64,000 nt of DNA from RBC074 sp964470555 (GCA_964470555.1 CAYYDG010000037.1:10340-74339), one strand, 5' to 3'; shown: positions 25,445 to 34,259, numbered from the stretch's first letter. Numbers and translations: made by a program. The notes: generated from the sequence alone by a model not told the origin.

Positions 25445-27047
25445 TGTACAACTCCTTCGGATAGCGTTCGACCGGCACGCTGGTCTTTTTGGCCAGTGCG
25501 AAAATGTTGTCGCCGCGCAATTCCGTGCCGATGTGAACCTGGCGAAGCAAATCCAGAATCGCGGGATTTGAACGCGCCCAAACGTCTTCGGTTTCCAATT
25601 CCACCACATCAAAACCTGCCGCCGCCAGAGCCACGCCGACTTCGTAAGGCGCGTATTCGCGGTTGTGTTGATCCACGGTTTCGCGGACGTTGTATTGCGC
25701 CAGCAAATACGGCGCGCAGCCGACCAGCAAACCTTCTATCGCACGGCAACTGGCGATGTTCGGCGTCGTCAGCAACAACCAGCCGTCCGGTTCCAGCACA
25801 CGATTGCATTCCCAAAGCATGTGCATCGGATCGCTTTGCAGATGTTCGATCAGTTCACAGCACAACACAGCGCGAAAGTGATTGTCAGGATACGGAAACA
25901 CGTCGCGTTCGACATTGAAGTTGCGAAGCTCGAAGGTGTGCGTTTCCGGTTGGCGGTGGTCGCCCTTTCGTTGTGAAACAGTTTCGACAACGGACGCCTG
26001 ATCCGATTCCCAAAAATCGGCGCAGTGAACTTCGTTGTAACCGCAATACTTTTTGATGGCCGGAGCGATGTGCGACAGGCTGCCGAGTTCCAGCAACCGA
26101 TCAGAACTTTTTTGTGCGGGCGGAATTCGCTGCAACGTGGCCACGAACCGGCGCAGATGTTGGCGCACGTAATGCAACTCTCTCGCATCGTCCACGAAGC
26201 TCAGAATGTAATCCACGACTTCCTGTTCGTCGGGCGAAAACTTGTCCAGCTCTTCGTGAGCGACTTTTTTCCATTCCAGAATCTGATGATAAAGCGGAGA
26301 GGCTCCGGCCTGTTTGATTTTGGTCGTCGCGTGAGAGGCGACATTGGCCAGTTTGCGAAAGGAAATCAATTGACCGTGTGATTCGTCTGCCGACTCGGAA
26401 TTCTCTTCGCCGGTTGAAACCGTTTCGGTTTTCGGCTGACCTGATTCTCTGAGAGCTTTCAATTCGCGGCGTTGTTTGTCCAATCTCTGTTCGAACAATT
26501 GCAGCATCACGTCGTTGCGTTCGACTATGTCTGTGGAAAACTGGCGTATCATCGCATCCGTTTTTCGTTCGTGCCGTTCCATGCGCTCATCCAGCCGATG
26601 ATCCTGGGCGACGAATTTTTCATCAATGTGTTTTTCATTCCTGGCAAATCTATCATCCAGCCGCAGGTCCATTTCTCGCGTTCGCTCAACAAATCGCTCG
26701 TCCACTCGTTGGTCTAGCGTTGACTGTCTTTCATCCAGTCGCAGGTCCAACGTGGTTTCGCGTTCATCCAACCGACTATTCAGCGCCGCATCACGTTCGT
26801 CCAGACGGCTATCCAGAGCCAAGTCGCGTTCATCCAGGCGACTATCCAGCGCCTTTTCGTATTCGTCCAAGCGACGATCAACCGCGACGGATCGTTCATC
26901 CATTCGCTGATCCATCGTCTGCTCATAACCGTCGGCACGTTGATTCAATCGGGTTTCAACTTCGCTGAGCTGAGCGCCGATCTGTTCGGTCAGTTCGCGC
27001 GACAGGATTAAACGCAAATTGCGGAAGATGGAAGTTAGTCGGCTCAT
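25437..27047 (-). CDS. SAM-dependent methyltransferase with N-terminal hendecad coiled coil
   Basis: 536 residues. Residues about 45-125 are a run of 11-residue repeats of the type ALDSRLDERDL, predicted as a right-handed (hendecad) coiled coil; charged helices continue to about 215. The C-terminal part from about 320 holds a class I methyltransferase: SAM motif LLELGSLSHIAP, AVLCCELIEHLQSDP, ECNRVLEPDGWLLLTTPNI. Such proteins occur in polysaccharide clusters; here a GT4 glycosyltransferase is directly upstream, so modification of a surface glycan, with the coiled coil measuring or tethering, is plausible (inference). The ATG at 27047 lacks a Shine-Dalgarno; its leader is made of short repeats. 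Its stop overlaps the pseudouridine synthase start. Confidence 0.85.
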   Translation of the reverse strand: MSRLTSIFRNLRLILSRELTEQIGAQLSEVETRLNQRADGYEQTMDQRMDERSVAVDRRLDEYEKALDSRLDERDLALDSRLDERDAALNSRLDERETTLDLRLDERQSTLDQRVDERFVERTREMDLRLDDRFARNEKHIDEKFVAQDHRLDERMERHERKTDAMIRQFSTDIVERNDVMLQLFEQRLDKQRRELKALRESGQPKTETVSTGEENSESADESHGQLISFRKLANVASHATTKIKQAGASPLYHQILEWKKVAHEELDKFSPDEQEVVDYILSFVDDARELHYVRQHLRRFVATLQRIPPAQKSSDRLLELGSLSHIAPAIKKYCGYNEVHCADFWESDQASVVETVSQRKGDHRQPETHTFELRNFNVERDVFPYPDNHFRAVLCCELIEHLQSDPMHMLWECNRVLEPDGWLLLTTPNIASCRAIEGLLVGCAPYLLAQYNVRETVDQHNREYAPYEVGVALAAAGFDVVELETEDVWARSNPAILDLLRQVHIGTELRGDNIFALAKKTSVPVERYPKELYID

Positions 27048-27116
27048 TGTCGAGTTGTCGAGTTGTCGAGAGTCGGAAGTCTGGAGTCGGTGACAAAGGC
27101 TTGTAGCCAGCGCCGA
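27048..27116. repeat. Short tandem and inverted repeats between GT4 and methyltransferase genes
   Basis: Three tandem copies of GTCGAGTT lie at about 27050-27073, followed by GTCGGAAGTCTGGAGTCGG-type sequence and, opposite, CGACTACTGACCACCGACTACT, which runs into the last codons of the glycosyltransferase gene. It forms the whole leader of the methyltransferase gene. Confidence 0.6.
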
Positions 27117-28238
27117 CTACTGACCACCGACTACTTCATCATAAACATTCTGAGTTTCGCGCGCGGCACGATCCCAGGAAAAACGCGCGGATTGTTCCAG
27201 CCCGGCGCGCTTGAAATGTTTGCGCGCTGTTGGATCACCAAGCAGTTGGGCGATGTGACGGGTCAGCATTTGCCAGTCGTTAGGGTCGTGAGTTAATCCT
27301 GCCTGGCCGACGACTTCCGGCAAACTGGAGACGTTGCTGCTGATGGTCGGCGTTCCGCACGCCATCGCTTCCAGCGGCGGCAACCCGAAGCCTTCGTACA
27401 GCGAAGGATAAATAAACGCTTCGGCGGCGGAATAAAGCGCAGGCAAATCTTCATCGGCAACGTATCCGGTGAAGCGAACCTGATCCGTCAGTTTCAACTC
27501 TTCGACCAGCTTGAAGACTTCGTCGAACAACCAGCCTTTGCCGCCGCATAAAGCCAGTTGTGGACGATGTTCCGTCGCGCGCAGCAATTCGTCGTAGGCG
27601 CGAATCAGCGTCAGCAGATTTTTGCGCGGCTCGATCGTGCCGACATAAAGCAGATAAGGTTGCCGAAGCTGATATTTGTCCATCGTCGGCTGCGATTCAG
27701 CCACGCTGAGCGGCTTCATATTGTCGCGCGCGGCTTCAAAGATGACGCGGATTTTGTCTTCGCGAATGCCAAGATACTGAATGGCTTCGCGTTTGGTGAA
27801 TTCGCTGGGAACTATGATTTTAGTCGCGCGGCGAGCCATCAACGGCATACGACGTTTTCCGCGCCGGACGTTTTCATCTTCGTGCGTGTGTGATTGGGTG
27901 AACAACGACAAATCGTGAATCGTCACCACCGTCGGGCAAGGCGAAAACACTGGGATGCAATAATTCGTTCCGTGAAATACATCGAACGGCGAAATTCTCA
28001 GCATTGCGGGCAATCCGGCCAGCCACCATTTGCGAAAGACCGAGCGAACCGGGAAAAACATCTTGCTCAAATTCGGCGGCATGCCGTTGCCGGCATGAAA
28101 CGCGAAATCGAAGGGAGAAAGTAAAACGTACTGATGATCGGAATGAATGCGCGCTAGCGAGGATGCCAGCGCGTCCGTATAATGCCCAATCCCTGTTTTC
28201 GCCGCGACCAATGGGATAGCGTCAAGCCCTATTCTCAT
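27117..28238 (-). CDS. Glycosyltransferase family 4
   Basis: About 373 residues from ATG 28238 (MRIGLDAIPLV); an in-frame GTG at 28262 is possible but less typical. The N-terminal Rossmann half has KTGIGHYTDAL and HGTNYCIPVF, the C-terminal half PYLLYVGTIEPRKNLLTLI and the EX7E motif EGFGLPPLE within a PSLYEGFGLPP segment. This is the GT4 pattern of GT-B retaining enzymes such as mannosyl- and rhamnosyltransferases. It acts on the cytoplasmic face of the membrane in polysaccharide assembly, fitting with the dTDP-rhamnose operon elsewhere in the window. Divergent from the CmoB-like gene at 28293, with about 54 bases between starts. Confidence 0.92.
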   Translation of the reverse strand: MRIGLDAIPLVAAKTGIGHYTDALASSLARIHSDHQYVLLSPFDFAFHAGNGMPPNLSKMFFPVRSVFRKWWLAGLPAMLRISPFDVFHGTNYCIPVFSPCPTVVTIHDLSLFTQSHTHEDENVRRGKRRMPLMARRATKIIVPSEFTKREAIQYLGIREDKIRVIFEAARDNMKPLSVAESQPTMDKYQLRQPYLLYVGTIEPRKNLLTLIRAYDELLRATEHRPQLALCGGKGWLFDEVFKLVEELKLTDQVRFTGYVADEDLPALYSAAEAFIYPSLYEGFGLPPLEAMACGTPTISSNVSSLPEVVGQAGLTHDPNDWQMLTRHIAQLLGDPTARKHFKRAGLEQSARFSWDRAARETQNVYDEVVGGQ

Positions 28239-28292
28239 AAGCGGCGTCACAGATACCACCACTGACAGTGAATTTCAAATCTTGAATTTCCC

Positions 28293-29324
28293 ATGACAAG
28301 CATTTCCACAGACAACGAACTCCGACAAATTCTGGATCACACCGCCGCCGCTCAACGCGACGAACTGACGATGACCGGTTGGTGGCACAGCATTGACCTG
28401 GGTAACGGGCGAATCACGCCGGGCGCTCATAAGATCGAAGAACTCCGCGACAACTTCGCCAAATTTCAACTGCCTGACCTCAAGGGCAAACGAGTGTTGG
28501 ACATTGGGTGTTGGGATGGCTTTTACAGCTTTGAAGCCGAACGGCTCGGCGCAGAAGTCGTTTCGGTGGATTGCTGGCGACCGGAAAAGTATTTCGTCGC
28601 GCACGAAGCCTTGAAGTCCAAAGCCGAATTTCATGAACTCAGTGTGTACGAAGTCACCAGGGAAAAACTGGGCGCATTCGATGTGGTGTTTTTTCTCGGA
28701 GTGCTCTATCACGTCAAACATCCGCTGTTGGCGTTGGAACAGGTCTGCGAAGTAACGCGCAATCTGGCCGTCATCGAAACTCACCAGATTGACAATCTGT
28801 TCGACACCAAACATCCGGTGATGGAGTTTTACGAAATGGATCAGCTCGGCGGCCAGTACGACAACTGGTGGGGGCCAAACGTTGAATGCTTGATTCAGAT
28901 GACTCGCACCGCCGGCTTCGCTCGCGTTGAGGTGTTGCGCCGTCAGGATACTCGCGTCGTCATCAAGGCTTTTCGCCGCTGGGACGACAAACCGGCTGAA
29001 ACCGTGCCGTCGCTGAAGATTGTGGACGTGTTGAATGCCGTCAATCTGGATCACACTTTGCCGCGCAGAGGTCGAAATGCTGTGTTGGCGTTGTCGGTCG
29101 CCGGATTGCCGGAAACGGCTACACGCGACACTGTGCGCATCGAAATCGGCGGCTTCGGGGCCAGACCTGTGTACGTCGGCAAATGGGGCGACGAAGGCAA
29201 CTGGCAAATCAACGTTCCAGTCCCTCCTGGGCAGGACTTGGGGAAAACCAGTGTTAGCGTGTGGAATGGTCAGCAGCTTTCCCAAGAATTCGACATTGAA
29301 TTGACCGAAGGCGGGCAGTGGTAA
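28293..29324 (+). CDS. CmoB-like SAM-dependent methyltransferase (copy 1)
   Basis: 343 residues. The N-terminal part WWHSIDLGNGRITPGAH is the hallmark of the DUF1698/CmoB-like group, followed by SAM motif I VLDIGCWDGFYSFEAERLGA and a VFFLGVLYHVKHPL segment. A separate beta-rich C-terminal domain (about 230-343) is not part of CmoB. CmoB itself transfers a carboxymethyl group to tRNA uridine 34; relatives beside glycosyltransferases act on sugars or lipids, and that context favours a glycan role here (inference). It overlaps or abuts copy 2. Confidence 0.85.
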   Translation: MTSISTDNELRQILDHTAAAQRDELTMTGWWHSIDLGNGRITPGAHKIEELRDNFAKFQLPDLKGKRVLDIGCWDGFYSFEAERLGAEVVSVDCWRPEKYFVAHEALKSKAEFHELSVYEVTREKLGAFDVVFFLGVLYHVKHPLLALEQVCEVTRNLAVIETHQIDNLFDTKHPVMEFYEMDQLGGQYDNWWGPNVECLIQMTRTAGFARVEVLRRQDTRVVIKAFRRWDDKPAETVPSLKIVDVLNAVNLDHTLPRRGRNAVLALSVAGLPETATRDTVRIEIGGFGARPVYVGKWGDEGNWQINVPVPPGQDLGKTSVSVWNGQQLSQEFDIELTEGGQW

Positions 29325-29329
29325 GGTTT

Positions 29330-30361
29330 ATGAGCGACCGTGAGTTACGAGACAAAGTCCGTCAGGTTGGCGTCGAACAAACTGAAATGTTGTTGTCCGG
29401 TTCGTGGTGGCACAGCATTGATCTTGGCAATGGCCGCGTAACGCCGGGCGTGCATTCGTTGGCGGAATTGCAAGGCATTTATGCCAGTCTGGACTTGCCT
29501 GAGGATTTGAGCGGCAAAACCTTGCTCGACATTGGATGTTGGGACGGATTTTATTCATTTGAAACCGAACGACACGGCGCGCAAGTGACTTCGGTGGATT
29601 GCTGGCGTCCGAGCAATTTCTTCGCCGCGCGCGAAGCTTTGAAATCGAAAGCCGAATTTCACGAACACAGCGTTTACGAACTCGGCAAAGACACGTTCGG
29701 CTCATTCGACATCGTGTTGTTTATGGGCGTGCTGTATCACTTGCGGCATCCGCTGCTGGCGCTGGAAAACGTCTGCGAATTGACCAGCGATTTCGCCGTC
29801 ATCGAATCTCACATCATTGACAAGATGCGCGAAGGCGACGAACCGGCGATGGAGTTTTACGAATTCGATGAACTGGGCGGTCAGTATGACAACTGGTGGG
29901 CGCCGAATCTGGAATGCATGGTGCAAATGACGCGCTCCGCCGGCTTTGCCCGCGTTGAACTGCTTTTTCGCAACGATACGCGTGCTGCAATCAAAGCTTA
30001 CCGTCGTTGGAACGACAAACCCAATTCGGTTGCCCCAGACTTACGCATTCTGGACGTCATCAATGCAACCACCTTCGATCATAGGTTTCCATATCGCGGA
30101 CGCAATTCAGGACTTTCGATTTGGGCGGAAGGCCTGACGAAAACCGCTAGACGTTGGGAAGTCCGCGTCGAGGTTGGCGGTTTCGGAATTCATCCCACGT
30201 ATGTCGGACCTCCCGGCGATCCTCAATACTCTTCTTTGACCCAGATCAATTTCTCTATTCCACCCGGTTTGAAACCAGGCCAAACGACCATCTGTTTTTG
30301 GCACGACGGGAAGCTATCAACTGATTTTGAAATCACCTTGTCCGAATCTACTCGATGGTAA
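29330..30361 (+). CDS. CmoB-like SAM-dependent methyltransferase (copy 2)
   Basis: 343 residues from ATG 29330; GTG 29318 in the same frame overlaps the previous gene. It is a close paralogue of copy 1 along the whole length: SWWHSIDLGNGRVTPG, LLDIGCWDGFYSFETERHGA, VLFMGVLYHLRHPLLALENV and the same GGQYDNWW segment and C-terminal beta domain. The equal length and tandem order show a local gene duplication. The two may modify different positions of the same substrate. Downstream lies a 700-base stretch without a convincing gene. Confidence 0.85.
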   Translation: MSDRELRDKVRQVGVEQTEMLLSGSWWHSIDLGNGRVTPGVHSLAELQGIYASLDLPEDLSGKTLLDIGCWDGFYSFETERHGAQVTSVDCWRPSNFFAAREALKSKAEFHEHSVYELGKDTFGSFDIVLFMGVLYHLRHPLLALENVCELTSDFAVIESHIIDKMREGDEPAMEFYEFDELGGQYDNWWAPNLECMVQMTRSAGFARVELLFRNDTRAAIKAYRRWNDKPNSVAPDLRILDVINATTFDHRFPYRGRNSGLSIWAEGLTKTARRWEVRVEVGGFGIHPTYVGPPGDPQYSSLTQINFSIPPGLKPGQTTICFWHDGKLSTDFEITLSESTRW

Positions 30362-31068
30362 TTTCCTTGATGCCTAACATTTCCTACCACTCTGTTCTCA
30401 TCACGCAAGCCTTTTGGTTAGCCACAGGAACTTATCTATAGCCGAATTTCTGACATAACGTTAAATCACTGCTTTTACAGGCTTTTTCGCCGCTCTTCCT
30501 CTAGTCGAGTCCTAATTCTTATGCTAGCTTTCATTTGCTTGATAGTTGCTGGCTGTTTTGAGTTCAAGAAAGGAAGTTACTGGCTTGAACTCAGACTCTC
30601 TCCAAGCGAGTCCCAACTGAAGCAAGTTACTCTCAAGAACCCCAGATTGGTTATCCCCACAATCAAACCGCAGTTCTGAATCCTTGCAACATTGTTGTTT
30701 CCGCTCCTTGTTCTTTTTAGGCATTGGTGAACTTGCTTTAGGCTGGTGTGTATCAATCCGAAGGACATTGCAGTCCCAGACAATGAGGTAGCGAAGGATT
30801 CTCTGCTATTTACCCAACAGTTTTCACAAGAAAGAGGTGCCAAATGGAAATCATCATTGAATTGCTGAAGTTCATCAAAAAGTACTGAGGCAAATTAACA
30901 TCGAAAGATTCTTAAGACACCAGGCTCTCAGTTTTCAGTCGAGGTTGATTGCGTAAATCGAAATTCTATTCCGATTTCCTGAACGCAATTCAAGTTTGCC
31001 CTCTCCGCAATTGACTGCCGCCTGAAAAACTGAGCGCCTGTTCGGATAATGACTGATAAATCGGGCTG
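30362..31068. other. Non-coding or decayed region, lower GC, possible lipoprotein remnant
   Basis: No convincing gene. The best signal is a plus-strand frame from ATG 30521: MLAFICLIVAGC is a lipoprotein-like leader with a lipobox, but the frame stops at TGA 30677-30679 after 52 codons, and meets another TGA near 30728 before a protein-like stretch (VCINPKDIAVPDNEV) ending near 30869. This looks like a small lipoprotein gene broken by stops. A 14-codon frame at 30844-30888 has a possible ribosome site but no other support. The sequence is visibly more AT-rich than the flanks. Confidence 0.4.
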
Positions 31069-31752
31069 TTATCGTCCGGTTTCAAACGCGGGCAGGTTGA
31101 CATTATGCTCAAAACGGATGCGCAGAATCGTTCCCGGAGCAAGTTTGATGTCATTGCCTTTGGTCATCAGCACACCGCCCAGAACTCCCGCGCCAACGCC
31201 GCCAACCACTCCGCCGACCCCACCTCCGGCAGCGCCGATGATCATTCCTCCCAGCGATCCCAACCCGCCACCGATTCCTGCATTTTTCGCTGTTCGTGAA
31301 CCTGACTTGCCGGCGCCGACTTTCCCTTCTTCGTCTTTGGAGCGCATTTTTTCGTCGTTGGCAAAATCGTCAATTGCCGTCACGACGGTGGAGATTTTCT
31401 CCGTTCCGTACGACATTCGCATTGTTTCAAACACTATCGTCATCGTCGCTTCTTTTTGAGGCCGTTTGGCCGCCTGCACCTGAGCGACGCGCCCGATAAA
31501 TTCCGTACCGCGCGGAATGGCAATGCGGCCATCGGCTGAGCGAACCGGTTCATACAACACGCCAATCACTTCGTCGCCGACTTCACTGATCTTAGAACTA
31601 AGCTGGGTTTGCAGCGAAATCTTGGCCGTTGCGCCCTGGGCAATAATAATGCTGGCACTCGCGTTTTCCGTCGTTTCGGTTTGCGCCTGACCGACAACAC
31701 TAACTGCCAGCAGAATCGCCACAAGTACACTGATCGAAAAAAGCTTTTTCAT
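31069..31752 (-). CDS. Secreted protein with C-terminal glycine-zipper region
   Basis: 227 residues with a signal peptide (FSISVLVAILLAVSVVGQAQ). The middle part has the pattern GDEVIGVLYEPVRSADGRIAIPRGTEFIGRV, seen in acidobacterial exported proteins of unknown function. Residues about 150-200 are very Gly-rich (GGGLGSLGGMIIGAAGGG), a glycine-zipper that can insert in membranes. The end (APGTILRIRFEHNVNLP) forms a beta strand pair. GGAGG lies before the ATG. Function is unknown; an envelope role is the best guess. Confidence 0.8.
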   Translation of the reverse strand: MKKLFSISVLVAILLAVSVVGQAQTETTENASASIIIAQGATAKISLQTQLSSKISEVGDEVIGVLYEPVRSADGRIAIPRGTEFIGRVAQVQAAKRPQKEATMTIVFETMRMSYGTEKISTVVTAIDDFANDEKMRSKDEEGKVGAGKSGSRTAKNAGIGGGLGSLGGMIIGAAGGGVGGVVGGVGAGVLGGVLMTKGNDIKLAPGTILRIRFEHNVNLPAFETGR

Positions 31753-31824
31753 TGTTTTACCTCCGAATTTCCCTTTTGGATTTGGGTTGTGGACGGCCCG
31801 CGATCTGGTAAGGGATATTCGCTA

Positions 31825-32121
31825 TCACCGTCTGCGTTGGTCGCTGCGACGAATTTCGTCAATGTCGAAATCGCGCAATTGACTGCGGTCTGAACGAGAC
31901 TCTTCGAGTTCGCTTGCACCCGAAGAGCGGCGCACCAACCGAAGCGCGCCATCACGCGACTTTTTGATTTCGCGGCGTCCGTCTTCAAAGAGAATTTCGA
32001 CTGCCGCGCCGCCTTCCAACAGCCGGGAGATTTCGCCATACGCTATGCCGGAACCAAACGCGTAAGAAATCTCATCGCCGACGCTGAAGTTCGTGCTTTT
32101 CGGTTTATTTGCATCTGCCAT
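31825..32121 (-). CDS. Small conserved hypothetical protein
   Basis: 98 residues from ATG 32121 (MADANKPKST), chosen because GGAGG lies 10 nt upstream; a longer frame to 32193 lacks such a site. The N-terminal half (FSVGDEISYAFGSGIAYGEISRL) reads like a small SH3-like or Tudor-like barrel (VEILFEDGRREIKKSRDG), the C-terminal 30 residues are highly charged (ELEESRSDRSQLRDFDIDE). Function unknown; the hypothetical barrel might bind nucleic acid or protein. It lies between the glycine-zipper gene and the phosphatase gene on the same strand. Confidence 0.65.
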   Translation of the reverse strand: MADANKPKSTNFSVGDEISYAFGSGIAYGEISRLLEGGAAVEILFEDGRREIKKSRDGALRLVRRSSGASELEESRSDRSQLRDFDIDEIRRSDQRRR

Positions 32122-32197
32122 ATCAGGACTTCCTCCGAATGATTCGAATGAATTGTTGCCGCGGATTATACGCGCCGACTGGGGCTTTGGCATCCTG

Positions 32198-32917
32198 TCA
32201 CCGATAAGTTTGCAACTCTGGGACAGTCAGATGCGGAATGGCGTTGAACATATCCAGCGAGATGCGGTCTTTGCCAAACGTAAATTCGGTCAGCGAACAA
32301 TTTTTGACGCGCCAATTGAGTTGCAGCGCCTGCTGATCCGGCGCGTTGAGAACCATCTGCACAGATGTGCCGATGACTCCGCCGGAGGTGAACGCAACAA
32401 CCCGCCGCCCGCTTCCCTCAACGTCCAAAATCTGTTTCAGAGCCAGCCGGACGCGGGTTTTGAACGAATGCCACGATTCCACGCCTTCCACATCAAGTTC
32501 GCCGCCGAGCCAGGCTTTGGTGGCGACTTCAAACATCTTCTGAAAATGGCGATTGCGGTCGGGCGATTGGCGATTTTCTTCAAACGTCGCCAACAACTGC
32601 CGAAACCGTTCGTCGCGTTCGGCAATGGCCGGAATCAATTTGTGCGTGACTCCATCCGCATCGTATTCGTTCAACCCCGGAATCGTTCGATGTTCCGGCC
32701 AGGGCAATCCGGCTTCCGCGAACTGCTCACCAACGAGTTCAGCGGTTCGCCGTTGTCGAGTCAACGTGCCACTGTACACTTCATCAAACCGTATACCGTG
32801 TTCGATCAAATACCGTCCCAGCACGCGCGCTTGCTGTTCGCCAATGTCCGAAAGCTGATCGCTGATTTTTTCAAACGGTCTGGCTTGCCCGTGCCGAACC
32901 AAAAGCAGAGTTCCCAT
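32198..32917 (-). CDS. Histidine phosphatase family protein
   Basis: 239 residues from ATG 32917 (MGTLLLVRHGQ); the frame extends upstream but AAGG just before this Met and the family alignment decide the start. The catalytic RHG (8-10) is present. The second catalytic His, normally in SHGG, is replaced: the segment reads VVAFTSGGVIG, a variant also seen in other branch-4-like members. The enzyme presumably hydrolyses a phosphoester in the cytoplasm through a phospho-His intermediate; substrate unknown. Divergent from the Fic-fold gene at 33043 with 125 bases between starts. Confidence 0.85.
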   Translation of the reverse strand: MGTLLLVRHGQARPFEKISDQLSDIGEQQARVLGRYLIEHGIRFDEVYSGTLTRQRRTAELVGEQFAEAGLPWPEHRTIPGLNEYDADGVTHKLIPAIAERDERFRQLLATFEENRQSPDRNRHFQKMFEVATKAWLGGELDVEGVESWHSFKTRVRLALKQILDVEGSGRRVVAFTSGGVIGTSVQMVLNAPDQQALQLNWRVKNCSLTEFTFGKDRISLDMFNAIPHLTVPELQTYR

Positions 32918-33042
32918 AATTGCCTTGTTAAACTGCCAATGCCTTTCAAAAAGTAAGGGTTCGTAAAACCGAGTGTAGCCGATGCCCTGCCATTTTCCGA
33001 ACTCCCGCCGGATGGTACGATGCCAGCGATAATGAAACACCC

Positions 33043-33699
33043 ATGGAATTACCAATCTTCAACGACAATCTGAAATCTTCTGCGTCGTGGACGGAAGCAT
33101 TGGCGGCTGAACAGAAACTCTGGAATCAGTCAGCGGCTTCTGCAGAAAAGGCGCGCCAACATCAACTCGAACATCTGTTGCGTCGAGCGGGCGATCAATT
33201 GGATCAAGACAGATTGCTGGCGGCAGCGGAAAAGCTCTCCGGCTGGGCTGCCGAACCCGAGGCTCGATTCAGCAAAGACCGTTTGCTGGAATTGCACTCG
33301 ATCTTGATCGGTGCAGATGCCCAGTTACGGCAAACCGAACCGATCCCGCTGAATGCGTTGCACGATCCGACTCCGGCGATTCTGTTGCCGAAGATGCTGG
33401 ACCTGGCTTTCGACTGGTTTTCGACCGACAGTTTTGCCGAACTTCATGCCGTCGAACAAGCGGCGGTTGTTTATCTGCGCTTGCTGGATTTGCATCCGTT
33501 TCCGACTGCCACCGAACCGACGGCGATGCTGGCCGCCAGCTTTTACACCGAACGCGCTGGATTTCCTTCGCTGGTGATTCTGTCCGACGACATCACGCAA
33601 GCGAGATTCAATCAGGCGCTGGAAGCTGCGTTCCGCATGCTGACGCAACCACTGGTCGAACTATTCGCCGAAATGTTGCGAAAAGCCATGGAGCGATGA
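33043..33699 (+). CDS. Fic-fold protein with degenerate active-site motif
   Basis: 218 residues. The layout of helices and the segment YLRLLDLHPFPTATEPTAM (144-162) correspond to the Fic/DOC core, where HPFxxGNGR carries catalysis. Here HPF (151-153) is kept but GNGR is replaced by TATEPT, so AMP transfer is unlikely. It could be a regulatory partner or an enzyme of altered chemistry. It differs from the intact Fic protein at 54823. The ribosome site is weak. Annotated as Fic-like by this motif only. Confidence 0.6.
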   Translation: MELPIFNDNLKSSASWTEALAAEQKLWNQSAASAEKARQHQLEHLLRRAGDQLDQDRLLAAAEKLSGWAAEPEARFSKDRLLELHSILIGADAQLRQTEPIPLNALHDPTPAILLPKMLDLAFDWFSTDSFAELHAVEQAAVVYLRLLDLHPFPTATEPTAMLAASFYTERAGFPSLVILSDDITQARFNQALEAAFRMLTQPLVELFAEMLRKAMER

Positions 33700-33705
33700 T
33701 TCTTT

Positions 33706-33817
33706 CCACGAAGCCACACGAAAAAGACACGAAAGAAAATCACGATGCGTCGTCATCCTGTTGAATCCTGTAAACCCTGTCTGAAAATTCTTCGTGAGCC
33801 TTCGTGTTACTTCGTGG
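33706..33817. repeat. Imperfect inverted repeat of the CCACGAAG family
   Basis: The arms are 33706-33722 (CCACGAAGCCACACGAA) and 33801-33817 (TTCGTGTTACTTCGTGG), 15 of 17 positions complementary, with AT-rich filler between. It is a short dispersed repeat type found between genes in many bacteria of this group. Its right arm overlaps the Shine-Dalgarno GGAGG of the gene at 33828. Confidence 0.65.
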
Positions 33818-33827
33818 AGGAAGGAAA

Positions 33828-34259
33828 ATGAGATTGAAAGGCGAGCCGTTGCCGCTCGAAGTTCAACAACTGCTCGCGCCTTTTTTCCCCGGCTTGGACT
33901 TAAGCCGCGTTCGCATTCATGAAGGCATTCCGCGTTATGTCGCCATCGCTACTGCCGCCGAAGCGATTGGCTACGCCAACGGCTGGCACATTTATTTCGC
34001 GCCTGGTTGTTACCGAACTGATTCGCCGGAATGTCTGGCGCTGATTGCTCACGAAATTGCGCATTGCCGTCAATATCACGAACTGGGCAAATGGCGGTTT
34101 CGAGCCAAGTATCTGGCAGCGTATTTTCAGAATCGGCGCGACGGGATGGACGCCAAAACGGCTTATGCGCAGATTCCCTATGAAATCGAAGCGCGCCAAA
34201 TCGAACGCAAGGTTCTGGCAATGCTGCTTCGATTCCAAACCAGCTTTTCAATCGAATGA
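33828..34259 (+). CDS. Small zinc metallopeptidase-like protein (DUF4157-like)
   Basis: 143 residues starting at ATG 33828, with GGAGGAAGG just upstream. It carries HEIAH (75-79) in the segment ALIAHEIAHCRQYHELG, the zinc motif pattern of DUF4157 proteins, and an upstream strand FAPGCYRTDSPE. No signal peptide is seen. DUF4157 domains often occur next to toxins or tail-like secretion proteins, but nothing similar is adjacent here. Its stop overlaps the start of the PLP decarboxylase gene (ATGA), so the two are translationally coupled. Confidence 0.75.
   Translation: MRLKGEPLPLEVQQLLAPFFPGLDLSRVRIHEGIPRYVAIATAAEAIGYANGWHIYFAPGCYRTDSPECLALIAHEIAHCRQYHELGKWRFRAKYLAAYFQNRRDGMDAKTAYAQIPYEIEARQIERKVLAMLLRFQTSFSIE

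Noticed and set aside
30844..30888. 14-codon frame MEIIIELLKFIKKY
   Set aside because: Amphipathic helix and a weak ribosome site are suggestive of a small toxin, but no antitoxin RNA or other support is visible.
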